Assembly: GCA_016722075.1 (NCBI GenBank)
Contig: JADKGW010000002.1
Span: forward strand, 496,001-560,000
DNA length: 64,000 nt
From: Candidatus Kouleothrix ribensis
GTDB lineage: Bacteria > Chloroflexota > Chloroflexia > Chloroflexales > Roseiflexaceae
Direction: 5' to 3'
In this document: positions 28,642 to 38,703 of the stretch, in pieces
How positions within the stretch are numbered: the stretch's first letter is position 1
Layout: each line of letters begins with the position of its first letter
Position numbers and translations under genes: made by a program
The notes under the pieces: generated by a model
What the model saw: only the letters and a program-made list of their open reading frames with translations
Databases searched by the model: none
What the model was told of the DNA's origin: nothing

Positions 28642-31600
28642 CTACTGCCGGGCCACCGGCAGATACAGCAGCACCGATGGCGCACGCTGCACGCCCACAA
28701 TGTCGATCACCTCATCGTACACCGTCGGCGAGAAGATCGAGGTCGCGCGCACGGTGATCTGGTTAATCGCCGTCACCGCCACGTTGGCCGGCACTTCCAC
28801 CTTCAGCGTCACCGGGTAGGTCAGGCCCGGCTCCATGTCCAGCGTCGATGTGGGCGTGAGCGTGATCTTCCAGTCGAACTGCTGTGTCACCGTGATGGTC
28901 GTGCCGTCTTTAGCATTGCCGATGTTGCGCAGCTGGTGGCGGAATGTCAGCGTCTGGCCCGGCACCAGCAGGCGGCCCTGGCTGGCCACGAAGCTCAGGC
29001 GCGCATACTGGCGCACAGTGATCACATCGGTCACTTCCTGGGAGGTGTTCGGGAAGCTGCTCGATGTCGCGACGATCTTCAGCTGCTCGGCCACGTGTGC
29101 CGGCGCGGCCGGCGGCACTGTGGTGGTGACGGTGAACGTGCGGGTCGCGCCTGGGCCGAGCACCAGCACCTGCGGCGTTAGCGTGGTCGGCCAGCCCAGG
29201 TACGAGCTGTACGCGATCGTGAAGGTGTCGGTCAGCGCGCTGGCGTTCTTGATCGTGTGCAGGCAGGTGACCGTAGCGCCCGGTAAGGCCTCGACATTGC
29301 ACGCGCCGCCGAGCTGGATGGGCGGGCCGACCCGCACGACTGCCACGGCCGTATCGCCGTCGCAGCTGTTCTCGCGGCATGCCGCGCTCAGGCCGATCTC
29401 GAATTCCTGGCCGTTAGGCTGGCCGGCCGGCGCCAGCAGCACCAGTGTCACTAGGGCGGTCTGGTTCGGCTGCAGCGTCTGCGTCTGGGTTGGCGTAAGC
29501 GTGCTCTGCCAGCCGCTCGGCACATTCGACGCAGCCAGGCTATACGACTGCGCGATGCTGCCGATATTGCGCAGCGTGAGCGTGAACGTCACCGGCTTGC
29601 CATCGAGCAGTGGTTGGGTCTGGCGCGCCGGCGACAGGTCGACTGCGGCGATTTCGGCCAGCGACGTAGTGATCTGCGCGGTGTCGCGCACTTGCGGCAA
29701 GCCCACCAGCGACGAGGTCGCGGTGATCGTGGTCAGGTTCGGTGGCAGCGCCAGCTGGCCGGGCGGGATGCTCAGCTCGACCTTGATCGGCAGGCTGGCG
29801 CCAGGGGCCAGCGTGGGCGCGGGCGGGATGGCGCGCACCGGCCAGCCGCGGGTGGTGCTCAGCGCCAGGCCGACGGTATCGGTGAAGTTGCCGCCGTTCT
29901 GCAACGTGAGCGTGTAGGTTAGCACCAGCCCCGGCGCGCGTGGCGTCGGGTCGGCGATGTCGGGCCCGATCGTCAGCGCGGCCTGCTGCTTCACACTGAT
30001 CGTCGCGGTGCGGCTGGCCGTAACGGCCGGGTTGGCCTGGTCGGCCGCGACGAGCATGGCCTGGTACGCGCCGGCCAGCGCGTTGGCCGGCACCTGGAGC
30101 GTCGTGGTCAGAGTCGTGCTGGCGTTGATGCCCAGCCCGACGCTGGCCGGCAGCGCCTGCGTAATGCCCCAGCCGCTCGGGCCGGTGAACGCCAGCGTAA
30201 ACGTGCCCGACAAATTGCCGGCGTTTTTCACGATGTAGGCCACCTGCACGCTCGCGCCTGGGGCGACGCTCGGCGGCACGACGGCGCTGGCGATAATCTG
30301 CGGCACGGCGGCCGCCGTGATGGTTGTGGCATCGGCGACCGGCTGGCTGACGGCCGGGTTGGCGACCGAGCCAGCCGTGACGGTGGTGGTGTAGACGGTG
30401 CCGCCGACCAGGCCGGCAGTGGGCGTCAGCACAACCGTGACAATCGTGAATGCGTTCGGCGCAAGATTGCCAACGCTCGGCTGGTCGATACTGTAGGCCC
30501 AGCCGTTGGGTGGCGTCACCGCGATCGTGAAGCTGTCTGGGCCATTGCCGAGATTCGTCAGCTTATGCTGGTAGCTCACCGGCTGGCCTGGCCCGGTGCT
30601 CTTGGCATTCGACGTAAGGGTAGGGTGCGGTACGAACGCGAGGTTAGCATTGACCAGCACGATCGTCGTATCGACCTGGCTGCCGGTCGCGGCGCCGATC
30701 GTCACCTGCGCCGTCGCAACATTCTGCTCGCCGGCCAGCGCGCCGCCCGGCACATCGACCTTGACCGAGAAGCTACAGGTCGCCTGGGGCGCCAGCGACT
30801 GGCCGGTGCAGGTGTTATTCGTAAGCGTGGCCCAGCCGTTGGCCGACTGGTTCAGGCTCACCGCGACCGGGCCGGCGGCGGTGCCAGTATTCGTGACGGT
30901 GTGAACATAGGTGGTGCTGGCACCCGGCAGCACACTGCGCGGCGGCTGCGGATCGGTGGTGTTGATGCCGACCGCCGGGGCGGTGGGCACACATTGAGCC
31001 AGGCTCCCCAGCGGGCTGATGAATTCCGACGTATTGCCAGCGGCGTCGGTAAGCGTGAAGATCAGGTAGTGCTGGCAGCCGCTGATATCGATGCTGAACG
31101 CGCCGGCCCCGTTCGGCTGAGCGCTGGTGAGAAACGCCGGCCCCTCGTTATCGAGCGCGCTATCGGCGGTGAACACCTCGATTGTACACCCCGGCGCGGC
31201 ACAGCCGCTAACCGTGCCGCTGAGCGTCAGCCCGCTCGGCGGTGTGGCGCTCAGGGTCGCGCCGGCAATCGGCGCGTTGCCGCCACTCGTAAGCGCGATA
31301 CCCTTGCCGCCATTAGCATAGGTAATCGTATGGCTGATCCGGTTGCCGGTAGCGCCATTGCCATTCACCAGGATGCCGTGCAGCGTATTGTCGTGCAGCA
31401 CATTGCCATCGAAGGCCGTCGCGCCGCCGATCGTGTTATTGGCAGCGCTGTTGATCACAATGCCAACCTGATTCAAGCGCAGCTCGTTCGAGCGCAGCTG
31501 ATTGCCGCTACTCTGAATCTCGACACCGCTGCTGGTGTGGCCCTCGATCGTATTGCCGCCGCCGGCATCGCTCGCGCCGATGATATTGTTGTTGCTGCCG

Positions 31601-33210
31601 GGCGTCAGCGCAATGCCCACCGCCCCATTCGACTTGACGAGATTCGCGCTGATCGTGTTGTCGGTCGGCATCGTCGGCTGGGCAGCGACCGAGGGCGCCA
31701 GGTAGATCCCGCCGGTGCGGTTGTAGGCGATCCGGTTAGCCTTGACGACATTGCTGAAGGTGCCGCCCTGGATCTGCACGCCGTAGCGCCCATTCGGTAC
31801 GGACGCGTCGCCACTGACATTGGTGCCGATGAAGTTGGTGGTGATCGTATTCGAGCGCACCTGCTGGTTGGGCGGCACCGGCTGGGCCTTGACCGTCGCT
31901 TCGATCAGCACGCCGTCGTTGGCGTTGCCGCTGATCACGTTATTGGGGCCGACGCTAACCGCGTTGGCGCTATTCGAAAGATACACGCCCGCATTGGCGT
32001 TCGGCAGCGCGGCAGTGCCGGCCAGGTTCAGGCCGATCCAGTTATTCTGGAGGCTGATATTGACGGTGCCGGCGCCATTGCCGGGTGTGTCTTTCACGCG
32101 CACGCCGCTGCTCTTATTGCCCGAGATCAGGTTACCCTCGCCGTTAGGCGTCGCCGGGCTGCCATTAGCCCCACCGATCGTCGTGCCGGTCGACGAATTG
32201 ATCAGCACGCCGCCGGCGGCATTGCCGAGCGCAGCGGTACCAGCGGCGTTGGTGCCGATCTTATTACCGAACACCCTGTTACCACTAATGTAGGTTGTAT
32301 CGTTGCCCAGGTAGCCGCCGATATTCACGCCAAACACCACGTCCGAGCCAGTCGGGCCGTTGGCGCTAATGATATTGTTCGGGCCAACCTGGGTGTTGAT
32401 CGAATTATCGCCGATGTACACGCCGTCCTTGAGGTTCCCCAGCGCGGTAATGCCGTCGGCGGCGACACCGATGTAGTTGTTGCGGATGCTGTTGCCGTTC
32501 TGGCGCGCGGCCGGGGTCAGGAACACCGACTCGAACACGAACACGCCATAGCCGCCATTGCCCGCGATGATATTGTTGTCGATGATGTTGCCGCTGGCAG
32601 CATTTTCGATCGCGATGCCGCCGCCAACATTATTGACCGAGCTGGTACCGCCGGCAGCGGTGGCGTTATAGTTCGTGCCAAGGTAGTTCTGCGTGATCGT
32701 GTTACCGGTCGCGGCCGCGCCGGCGAGCCGGATGCCGTTACCCTGGAGCGGGTTGGGCACGAAGCCATTGATGATCAGGCCCTTGACGGTGTTGTTGGCC
32801 GAGCGAATCAGAATGCCCTGCTGCGGTGCGCTACCGGCGCCGCTCAGCTCGATCTTGGGCGTGCCGCCGACCAGGCCGTCGATCGTGATACCCCCGCCGG
32901 TGAGCGCCGGCAGCGGAACGATCGCGCCGCTCACGGTCTGATTGATCGTGATCCGCCAGTAGGCCCCGGCCGCCTGGTAGCCCGAGTCGCTGGTGGGAAT
33001 GTTGAATGTGATTGTGCCGGGCGCGGCGTTGGCGGCCTTGATCGCTTCACGCAGCGAGCAGTTGACACCCGAGGCGCAGCTGCCGTCGGTGTCGGCGGTC
33101 TTCGTCACCACATATGGGCCGGCCGCCAGCGCCGGCCGGCCGATCGGCACGAGCGCTGCCAGCAGTACCAGGATGGTTAGCACGCAGAAGCGGCGGAACG
33201 AAAGCGACAC
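28642..33210 (-). CDS. Giant secreted CSLREAI/beta-helix protein with repeated Ig-like domains
   Basis: A 1522-residue extracellular protein. The signal peptide is MSLSFRRFCVLTILVLLAAL followed by an AxA site. A CSLREAI domain (VNCSLREAIKAAN, about 47-60) starts the mature part. Residues about 75-680 are right-handed beta-helix repeats rich in NxI/GNxI turns. A TSEF segment follows, then at least five CARDB/NEW3-like domains (for example VTNTGTAAGPVAVSLNQSANGW). The C-terminus ends in LLYLPVARQ. Such proteins are probably surface adhesins or wall-bound structural proteins. GTG 33210 has a perfect AAGGAGGG site. It lies 112 bases after a paralogue on the same strand. Confidence 0.85.
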   Translation of the reverse strand: MSLSFRRFCVLTILVLLAALVPIGRPALAAGPYVVTKTADTDGSCASGVNCSLREAIKAANAAPGTITFNIPTSDSGYQAAGAYWRITINQTVSGAIVPLPALTGGGITIDGLVGGTPKIELSGAGSAPQQGILIRSANNTVKGLIINGFVPNPLQGNGIRLAGAAATGNTITQNYLGTNYNATAAGGTSSVNNVGGGIAIENAASGNIIDNNIIAGNGGYGVFVFESVFLTPAARQNGNSIRNNYIGVAADGITALGNLKDGVYIGDNSINTQVGPNNIISANGPTGSDVVFGVNIGGYLGNDTTYISGNRVFGNKIGTNAAGTAALGNAAGGVLINSSTGTTIGGANGSPATPNGEGNLISGNKSSGVRVKDTPGNGAGTVNISLQNNWIGLNLAGTAALPNANAGVYLSNSANAVSVGPNNVISGNANDGVLIEATVKAQPVPPNQQVRSNTITTNFIGTNVSGDASVPNGRYGVQIQGGTFSNVVKANRIAYNRTGGIYLAPSVAAQPTMPTDNTISANLVKSNGAVGIALTPGSNNNIIGASDAGGGNTIEGHTSSGVEIQSSGNQLRSNELRLNQVGIVINSAANNTIGGATAFDGNVLHDNTLHGILVNGNGATGNRISHTITYANGGKGIALTSGGNAPIAGATLSATPPSGLTLSGTVSGCAAPGCTIEVFTADSALDNEGPAFLTSAQPNGAGAFSIDISGCQHYLIFTLTDAAGNTSEFISPLGSLAQCVPTAPAVGINTTDPQPPRSVLPGASTTYVHTVTNTGTAAGPVAVSLNQSANGWATLTNNTCTGQSLAPQATCSFSVKVDVPGGALAGEQNVATAQVTIGAATGSQVDTTIVLVNANLAFVPHPTLTSNAKSTGPGQPVSYQHKLTNLGNGPDSFTIAVTPPNGWAYSIDQPSVGNLAPNAFTIVTVVLTPTAGLVGGTVYTTTVTAGSVANPAVSQPVADATTITAAAVPQIIASAVVPPSVAPGASVQVAYIVKNAGNLSGTFTLAFTGPSGWGITQALPASVGLGINASTTLTTTLQVPANALAGAYQAMLVAADQANPAVTASRTATISVKQQAALTIGPDIADPTPRAPGLVLTYTLTLQNGGNFTDTVGLALSTTRGWPVRAIPPAPTLAPGASLPIKVELSIPPGQLALPPNLTTITATSSLVGLPQVRDTAQITTSLAEIAAVDLSPARQTQPLLDGKPVTFTLTLRNIGSIAQSYSLAASNVPSGWQSTLTPTQTQTLQPNQTALVTLVLLAPAGQPNGQEFEIGLSAACRENSCDGDTAVAVVRVGPPIQLGGACNVEALPGATVTCLHTIKNASALTDTFTIAYSSYLGWPTTLTPQVLVLGPGATRTFTVTTTVPPAAPAHVAEQLKIVATSSSFPNTSQEVTDVITVRQYARLSFVASQGRLLVPGQTLTFRHQLRNIGNAKDGTTITVTQQFDWKITLTPTSTLDMEPGLTYPVTLKVEVPANVAVTAINQITVRATSIFSPTVYDEVIDIVGVQRAPSVLLYLPVARQ

Positions 33211-33270
33211 AGCGCCCTCCTTATATCGTGGACAGCGTGGGGTTCAGTTTCCAGCACGGTATGGTGTTGT

Positions 33271-33289
33271 GGGGAGGCATAGCCTCCCC
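33271..33289 (-). terminator. Hairpin between the two giant genes
   Basis: GGGGAGGC-ATA-GCCTCCCC, an 8-bp perfect stem, lies 34 bases after the stop of the upstream gene. It has no T-run, so it may be an attenuator or mRNA-stabilising hairpin rather than a full terminator. Confidence 0.45.
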
Positions 33290-33322
33290 CAACCCAGCCG
33301 GCAGAAGCGCTCTGGCCAGCCG

Positions 33323-36300
33323 CTAATTATGCATGTACGGCAGGTACTGCCGCGGCGCCATTGCGTTGCGGTTAATGAAGATGCGGTTCTGCGCGGCCTG
33401 GCGGACGCGCAGCTGATTGTCGAGCAGCAGCACCGTTACCGTCTCGGTCCGGCCGATCGTCAGCTGTTTGTCGAGCACAACTTCTACGGCGAAGCGAATG
33501 GTGTTGGCGCCGGGGCTATTGCCGACGGTAAAGCTATAGTTCGGCCCAAAGCTGCCGCCGTCGGTGCGCCGGAAGCTCACGGCGCTGCCAAATGCGGCCG
33601 AGCCTTCGAGCGAGAAGGTTGCGGTGCCGTTGCTGCGATTCTCGACAATATAGAAGAATGTGGCCTTCGCGCCGGCGCCGGCCTCGCCGTCGGGCTCGCC
33701 ATCCTGGATGAGGAAGGCCGCCGGTGTTAGCTCGGCGATGGTCGTGTCGGTGATAGTCTGATTCTGCGACGGCTCGGCCGGCACGATCAGATCGATGTAG
33801 GTCGTCTCGGCGATGCCGGCCTGCGTGCCCGACGGCACCGTCACGCTGACGGTCAGGTTTTTGGCTTTATCGTCGCCCGGCTCGAGCAGCAGCGTATCGG
33901 TGCTGACCTCGGTCTGCCAGCCGCGCACGCGGCGGATCTGCACCTGCACCGTGCGCGCGACATTGCCACGGTTGGTGAGCTTATGCACATAGCGCACGAT
34001 ATTGCTGGGCGAATCGGGCGCGCCGAAGCCAGTGCGCGTCTTCGGGTTGACATCCAGCAAGAATTTCGGCAGCACGTTGGTTGTATCGGTGGCGCTATCG
34101 GTGACGGTGATGTACCTGGTCGAGGTCACGCTCACGACCGTCTGGTCGGGCGGTGGGCCGGCCAGCACGCGTGGGTCGGGGCCAAACGGCAGCCGCAGCG
34201 TCACGGTGACCAGCCTGGTCTCGCCAGCGGCCAGCGCAAACTGCGTCCCACTGATCGGCACAGTCGAGACCAGCCACTTGCGTGACGAGACCGCCTTGAG
34301 CTTGAGGTCGACCAGGTCGATCGTGCCGTTGTTGACCAGCTGGTGCGTGTAGGTCACCACCTGGCCAGGGATAGCGCTCTGGGTGCTAGGCACCGCGTCG
34401 AGCAGGTCGATCGGGCCGATCTGGGCCTTCAGCGTGGCAAACTCCGACGTGTTGCCATTCTTATCGGTGGCGGTCAGTGCAATCTGCTCGGGCACACGGC
34501 TCAGCGTGACGGTAAAGTAGCCATTCGAGGTCACCTGCTCGTTCAGAAAATCGCGGCCCTGGCCATCGAGCGCGGCCGGGTCGGCCGTAAAGATCTGCAC
34601 GGTGCAGGGCGCCACGCAGGCGTCGGTCGTGCCGCTCGTAACCACGCGGCCGGTCAGCAGGCCGTTCTGGTTCAGGTGAATATTGAAGGGCGCGTCGATA
34701 TCGTGGTTGGCGTTGCCGGCGCTGCCGCCGGGCGCGGGCGAGTTCGGCACAAGCGCGATACCCTTCTGGAGATTGCGCGAGATATGATTGTTTTGAATAG
34801 TGACCTGCTGGGCACCAGCGTCGACGAGCACGCCATACTGGCTGTTGGGGGCGGCCACAAAGGCGTTGGCGTTGAACACCACGCCGATATAATTCTGCTT
34901 AATCGTGGTTGGCTTGGTGGCCGCGCCGGCGACATGCACGCCACTGCCGGTGTTCGAGCCGATCGTATTGGCCTCGGCGCTGCTGCCGCCCACGCGCGTG
35001 CCCACCGCGCCATTGTTGACCAGCACGCCATCGCCGCTGTTCGCCGCAGCGCTAACTAGCGCGCCATTGACCGAAGCACGGCGCAGGCCAATGATGTTGC
35101 CGGTGACGGTATTGCTGAGCACATCCGAGCCGCCGATCGTCACACCGGGGCCGCCGTTGCCGGCGATCACATTCTGCTCGGCCGTGCTCGCGCCGCCGAG
35201 GTGGTTGTTGGTCGCGCCATTGCCAAACAGCACGCCGCCGAGCGTATTGCTCACCACAGTGGTGCCCAGCGCGCTCAGGCCGATCGTATTGGCGATCAGC
35301 GTATTCGAATAGATCGCGGTGTAGCCTTGCGCAGTGCGGCCAAATGCTATGCCATAGCCGGTGTTGCCCGAGATCGTATTGCCCTGGCCGCTCAGGCCGA
35401 TCCGGTTATTGCTGGCGTTGTCGCGCACAAACACGCCGCCCTTATCGTTGGCACGGCGGGTGCTACCACCCGCGCTAACGCCGATATAGTTACCATAGAG
35501 CTTATTGCCGGCGGTGCCGACATCGGTGATCAGCACGCCGTAGCCGCCGTTACCGCTGATCACCGAGCTGACGCCGGTGCTGCCAAACACGCTGTTGTTG
35601 CTGGCGCCGTCGGAGATCGTCACGCCGTTGCCGGTGTTGCCCTGGTCGGCCGCGCCGAGCTCGTTCAGGCCAATATAGTTGCCCGCAACACTATTATTCG
35701 TCGAGCCGTCGCCGGTGATTACAATACCGTCGCCGGCATTACCCGACACGACATTGCGCAGCTGGCTCTGGGCGCCGCCCACCTGGGTGCCGCTGCTATC
35801 GACGATCCGGATGCCGTTGGCGCTGTTCGGCAGCTCTACGGTGCTAAAGCTCGAGTTCAGGCCCAGGCCGATATAGTTGCCGTAGATCTTGTTGTTCGGC
35901 GCATTCTGCACGCGGATGCCGTCGCCGCTGTTGCCGGCGATCACATTACGCTCGCCGGGGTTGCTGCCGGTACCGATCGTATTGTCGTGCGCGCCATTGT
36001 CGAGCTGGATGCCGGCATAGGCGTTGGCCAGGGCCGTGGCGCCGGGGAAATTGCCGATGTAGTTGCCATACACCTGGTTGTTGGCCGTGTTCGGCCCGTC
36101 GATGCGGATGCCGATACCCGTGGTAGCCGAGCCGGTGAAGCCGACAATAACCAGGTTCAGAACAACATTGGTTGAAGAGTTCAGGCGCAGGCCAACGCCG
36201 CCACCGCTCAGGCCCGAGCCATCGATCACGATCCGCGGCGTGCCGACGGCGTTATCGTTGCGGCCTTTGATCGTAGTGCTGCCAGCATTGAGCGGCGGCA

Positions 36301-36619
36301 GCGAGCTAATCGGCGTAATCGTCCAGCGCCCGGTCGCCTGGTTATAGCCATACAACGAGTTATTCTCGTCGGCCGGAATGTCGAACTGGATCTCGCTCGA
36401 GCCGCCGTCGGTATTGGCAAGCTTGATCGCCTGGCGCAGCGAGCAATCGTCGGCCGCAGCCGTGCATGCCGGCCCGCTCAGGTCGGCGTCGGTGGCATTA
36501 TCGACGACATAGGTATTCGCGGCCGCGCGCACGCTAGGAGGCTGCTGCGCGAATGAGAACGACGCACACAGCAGCACAAGAATGAGCGACCACGCAAGCG
36601 AGCGACGAGTGCGGATCAT
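33323..36619 (-). CDS. Giant secreted CSLR(E/Q)AI/beta-helix protein, paralogue
   Basis: A 1098-residue protein with the same plan as its neighbour. It has a signal peptide (SLAWSLILVLLCASFSFAQQ), a CSLRQAI domain, and a long right-handed beta-helix (about 100-650) with repeated GN-I and NNxIG turns. Two or three beta-sandwich domains follow, one containing VTYTHQLVNNGTIDLVDLKL. The C-terminus is APRQYLPYMHN. ATG 36619 (MIRTRRSLAW) is chosen over the upstream frame start because GAGAGGAG lies 8 bases before it. The role is probably at the cell surface. The two tandem genes look like an old duplication; the second has gained extra Ig-like domains. Confidence 0.85.
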   Translation of the reverse strand: MIRTRRSLAWSLILVLLCASFSFAQQPPSVRAAANTYVVDNATDADLSGPACTAAADDCSLRQAIKLANTDGGSSEIQFDIPADENNSLYGYNQATGRWTITPISSLPPLNAGSTTIKGRNDNAVGTPRIVIDGSGLSGGGVGLRLNSSTNVVLNLVIVGFTGSATTGIGIRIDGPNTANNQVYGNYIGNFPGATALANAYAGIQLDNGAHDNTIGTGSNPGERNVIAGNSGDGIRVQNAPNNKIYGNYIGLGLNSSFSTVELPNSANGIRIVDSSGTQVGGAQSQLRNVVSGNAGDGIVITGDGSTNNSVAGNYIGLNELGAADQGNTGNGVTISDGASNNSVFGSTGVSSVISGNGGYGVLITDVGTAGNKLYGNYIGVSAGGSTRRANDKGGVFVRDNASNNRIGLSGQGNTISGNTGYGIAFGRTAQGYTAIYSNTLIANTIGLSALGTTVVSNTLGGVLFGNGATNNHLGGASTAEQNVIAGNGGPGVTIGGSDVLSNTVTGNIIGLRRASVNGALVSAAANSGDGVLVNNGAVGTRVGGSSAEANTIGSNTGSGVHVAGAATKPTTIKQNYIGVVFNANAFVAAPNSQYGVLVDAGAQQVTIQNNHISRNLQKGIALVPNSPAPGGSAGNANHDIDAPFNIHLNQNGLLTGRVVTSGTTDACVAPCTVQIFTADPAALDGQGRDFLNEQVTSNGYFTVTLSRVPEQIALTATDKNGNTSEFATLKAQIGPIDLLDAVPSTQSAIPGQVVTYTHQLVNNGTIDLVDLKLKAVSSRKWLVSTVPISGTQFALAAGETRLVTVTLRLPFGPDPRVLAGPPPDQTVVSVTSTRYITVTDSATDTTNVLPKFLLDVNPKTRTGFGAPDSPSNIVRYVHKLTNRGNVARTVQVQIRRVRGWQTEVSTDTLLLEPGDDKAKNLTVSVTVPSGTQAGIAETTYIDLIVPAEPSQNQTITDTTIAELTPAAFLIQDGEPDGEAGAGAKATFFYIVENRSNGTATFSLEGSAAFGSAVSFRRTDGGSFGPNYSFTVGNSPGANTIRFAVEVVLDKQLTIGRTETVTVLLLDNQLRVRQAAQNRIFINRNAMAPRQYLPYMHN

Positions 36620-36841
36620 GAGGGCGCTCCTCTCCATTGTATGTTCTGGCGACCATTCGAGAATACTACTATTGTGGGGCCTACTACTGGCCTATTCTAT
36701 CACAATCTGCAAGCCATATAACTAGGAAAGAAGTACTGAAACGGGCTTGAGGTGTAAAATTCATTCCGCCGGCTTACGCGCACGACATGCGCTCATTCGC
36801 CTGGCCGGTGCCGGCAGAATCAACATTGCGGGCGCGGCAGT

Positions 36842-37837
36842 TTAGGAATAGCCGGGCGCGGCAGCCGCCACACCGGCAATCACGGCATAGCGATCGGCCA
36901 TGCGCCGGGCGTGGGCCGCCACCTCGTCGCGCAGCTCTGGCGGGGCCAGCACCTCGACGTCGGCGCCCCAGCTAAGCACCCACGAGCGCACCTCGCGGAT
37001 GCCGCCGACGCGCATGCGCAGCACGCAGCCGCCATCGGGCGTATCGGCCAGCTGCTGGCTATGATGCCAGACACTCTCGCGCACGCGCGGCGCGGCCGCC
37101 GGCGAGAAGTGTAGGCGCACCTCGACCTCGACCTCGTCCATCACGCCCCAGGCGGCCGCGAGGTGGGCATAGGGGTCGAACTCGTCGGGGATGCTATAGC
37201 TGCTGTCGAGCAGCTCAGCCGCCGCGACGCGCTCGAGCTTGAACGTGCGCAGCGCGCCGCGCAGATCGTCGTAGGCGATCACATACGAGGCCGGCTCGCT
37301 GCGCGAGACCTCGAGGAAATAGGGGCAGATCACCCGCTCGGTCAGCTCGCCGCTGGCGGCGCGGTAGCGAATCGAGACCCGGCGCCGGTCGGCCCATGCG
37401 CGCGTGACCGTATCGAGCACGCGCACATAATCGGCGCGCAGCGGGCGGGCGCGGATGATCTCGGCGACGCGGGCCATATGGCCAGAGATCGTGGTATCGG
37501 GCAGGCCGGCGGCGAGCTTGTTGAGCGCCGACACAACATTGGGGTTATGCTCGTCGCTATGGTGCGCCAGCAGCCGCGCGGCGAAGAACAGCGCAACCGC
37601 CTCGTTGAGGTTGAGCCGGACGGTCGAGAGGTACGACTCGCGGTCGATCCCGTAATGACCGTGATGCTCCCAGACCGGCACGCCCATCTCTTCGAGCGCA
37701 CGCAGGTCGCGATAGATCGTGCGCCGATCGACACCACAGTACTCGGCCAGCTCAACGACACGCTGCCCGCGCGGGGAGTTGTACAGCCGATGCTCGATCC
37801 GCTGCAGGCGGGCAGCTTTGCTCTGGATGCGATCCAT
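36842..37837 (-). CDS. HTH-WYL transcriptional regulator (YafY type)
   Basis: A 331-residue protein. The N-terminal winged HTH reads VVELAEYCGVDRRTIYRDLRALEEMG, with the wing VPVWEHHGHYGIDR. A helical linker follows, then the WYL domain from about 165 (RVSIRYRAASGELTERVICPYFLEVSRSEP in parts, and SYVIAYDDLRGALRTFKLERV). The C-terminal WCX region includes VRLHFSPAAAPRVRESVWH. WYL proteins bind nucleic acid or nucleotide ligands and often control stress or defence genes. No defence genes are adjacent, and the target is unknown. No strong ribosome site precedes ATG 37837. Confidence 0.9.
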   Translation of the reverse strand: MDRIQSKAARLQRIEHRLYNSPRGQRVVELAEYCGVDRRTIYRDLRALEEMGVPVWEHHGHYGIDRESYLSTVRLNLNEAVALFFAARLLAHHSDEHNPNVVSALNKLAAGLPDTTISGHMARVAEIIRARPLRADYVRVLDTVTRAWADRRRVSIRYRAASGELTERVICPYFLEVSRSEPASYVIAYDDLRGALRTFKLERVAAAELLDSSYSIPDEFDPYAHLAAAWGVMDEVEVEVRLHFSPAAAPRVRESVWHHSQQLADTPDGGCVLRMRVGGIREVRSWVLSWGADVEVLAPPELRDEVAAHARRMADRYAVIAGVAAAAPGYS

Positions 37838-37888
37838 ACACAGAAGGTTGAAGGCTGAAGGCCTGGCCGCCGCTTCAGCCCTCTGCCG

Positions 37889-38194
37889 CTAGACCAGGCC
37901 CGAGAACTTGAGCGCGAACATCGCGACAAACAGCAACACCGTCCAGATCGCGATCCAGCGCAGGTCGCGCCGCGCCGCGCCATAGTCGGCCGTATAATCG
38001 ACTGGCTCGGGGGCGGCGCGCGAGATCACGCGGCGGGCGGTGCGTGCGGTGCGCGGCGCCTGGGCGACCGGCAGCGCCGGGGCATCGAGCGATGTAGTCG
38101 TGTCGGTATAGCCAGGGATCTCGGGGCTCACCGTTGGGCGCGGCTGCGGGCGCGAGGCCTGGCGCCGGCGCTGTTGGCGAGTATGCGGTGGCAT
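37889..38194 (-). CDS. Small C-tail-anchored membrane protein, unknown function
   Basis: A 101-residue protein. A basic, Arg/Gln/Pro-rich N-terminus (MPPHTRQQRRRQASRPQ) and a disordered middle are followed by one C-terminal helix, WIAIWTVLLFVAMFALKFSGL. The start at 38194 is decided by GGAGG at 38201-38205, which is six bases upstream; the ATG at 38200 abuts it and would be too close. It lies 51 bases upstream of the WYL gene on the same strand and may be co-transcribed with it. No family is recognised. Confidence 0.65.
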   Translation of the reverse strand: MPPHTRQQRRRQASRPQPRPTVSPEIPGYTDTTTSLDAPALPVAQAPRTARTARRVISRAAPEPVDYTADYGAARRDLRWIAIWTVLLFVAMFALKFSGLV

Positions 38195-38303
38195 GGGCAT
38201 CCTCCAGAACGGGTTATATACGCGGGTTGGTTATACACGTGTGGCGCGCTCGGGGCAAGCGCATCCAGCGGCTCATTATACCATAAGTGGGGCTGCGCCC
38301 TAC

Positions 38304-38516
38304 TTTTCCGATTAGGGGCGCTTCGCCCCCGTGCCCCGATGAAGGGTGCGTTGCCCCCGTGCCCCCGGCATAGGCTTTCCGGGGCGCTTCGCCCCCGTGC
38401 CCCCGGCTGAGGCTTTCCGGGGCGCTTCGCCCCCGTGCCCCCGATTAGGGGTGCGTTGCCCCCGTGCCCCCGGCATAGGCTTTCCGGGGCGCTTCGCCCC
38501 CGTGCCCCCGATTAGG
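38304..38516. repeat. GC-hairpin tandem array (about 38-base units)
   Basis: Six or more imperfect units, each with a small hairpin of the form GGGGCGCTTCGCCCC, or the variant GGGTGCGTTGCCCC, joined by CGTGCCCCCGG and CATAGGCTTTCC. It ends directly at the composite element 38515-38674. It has no coding sense; all frames are low-complexity. Confidence 0.85.
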
Positions 38517-38674
38517 GGAACCGAGCCGGTTCCCCTAAAACCCCTCCGGCAAGGGATGCTGTCGCAACGAACGCGCCATCGACGCATGCCCTGTCCAAGC
38601 AATTCGGGCACTGTGTATCACGGCACATGTCGTATCGCCAACGATCGTGCGGGCTGCCCGAAGGCATGCGCGCA
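38515..38674. repeat. Composite dispersed element, copy C (160 bp)
   Basis: It begins with the palindrome GGGGAACCGAGCCGGTTCCCC, split over 38515-38535, and ACCCCTCCGGCAAGGGATGC. It ends with a 38-base block (38637-38674) that matches 52455-52492 at 34 of 38 positions. The matching copy D (52338-52492) has the same order of parts and nearly the same length. Confidence 0.75.
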
Positions 38675-38703
38675 GCCCCCGCACGCGTGTGGCACCGCAG
38701 AGC

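Noticed and set aside
30565..33180. Long plus-strand open frame (871 codons) opposite the giant beta-helix gene
   Set aside because: It is antisense to a gene with signal peptide, repeats and a strong ribosome site; its translation is compositionally biased without domains, as expected from GC-rich codon shadowing.
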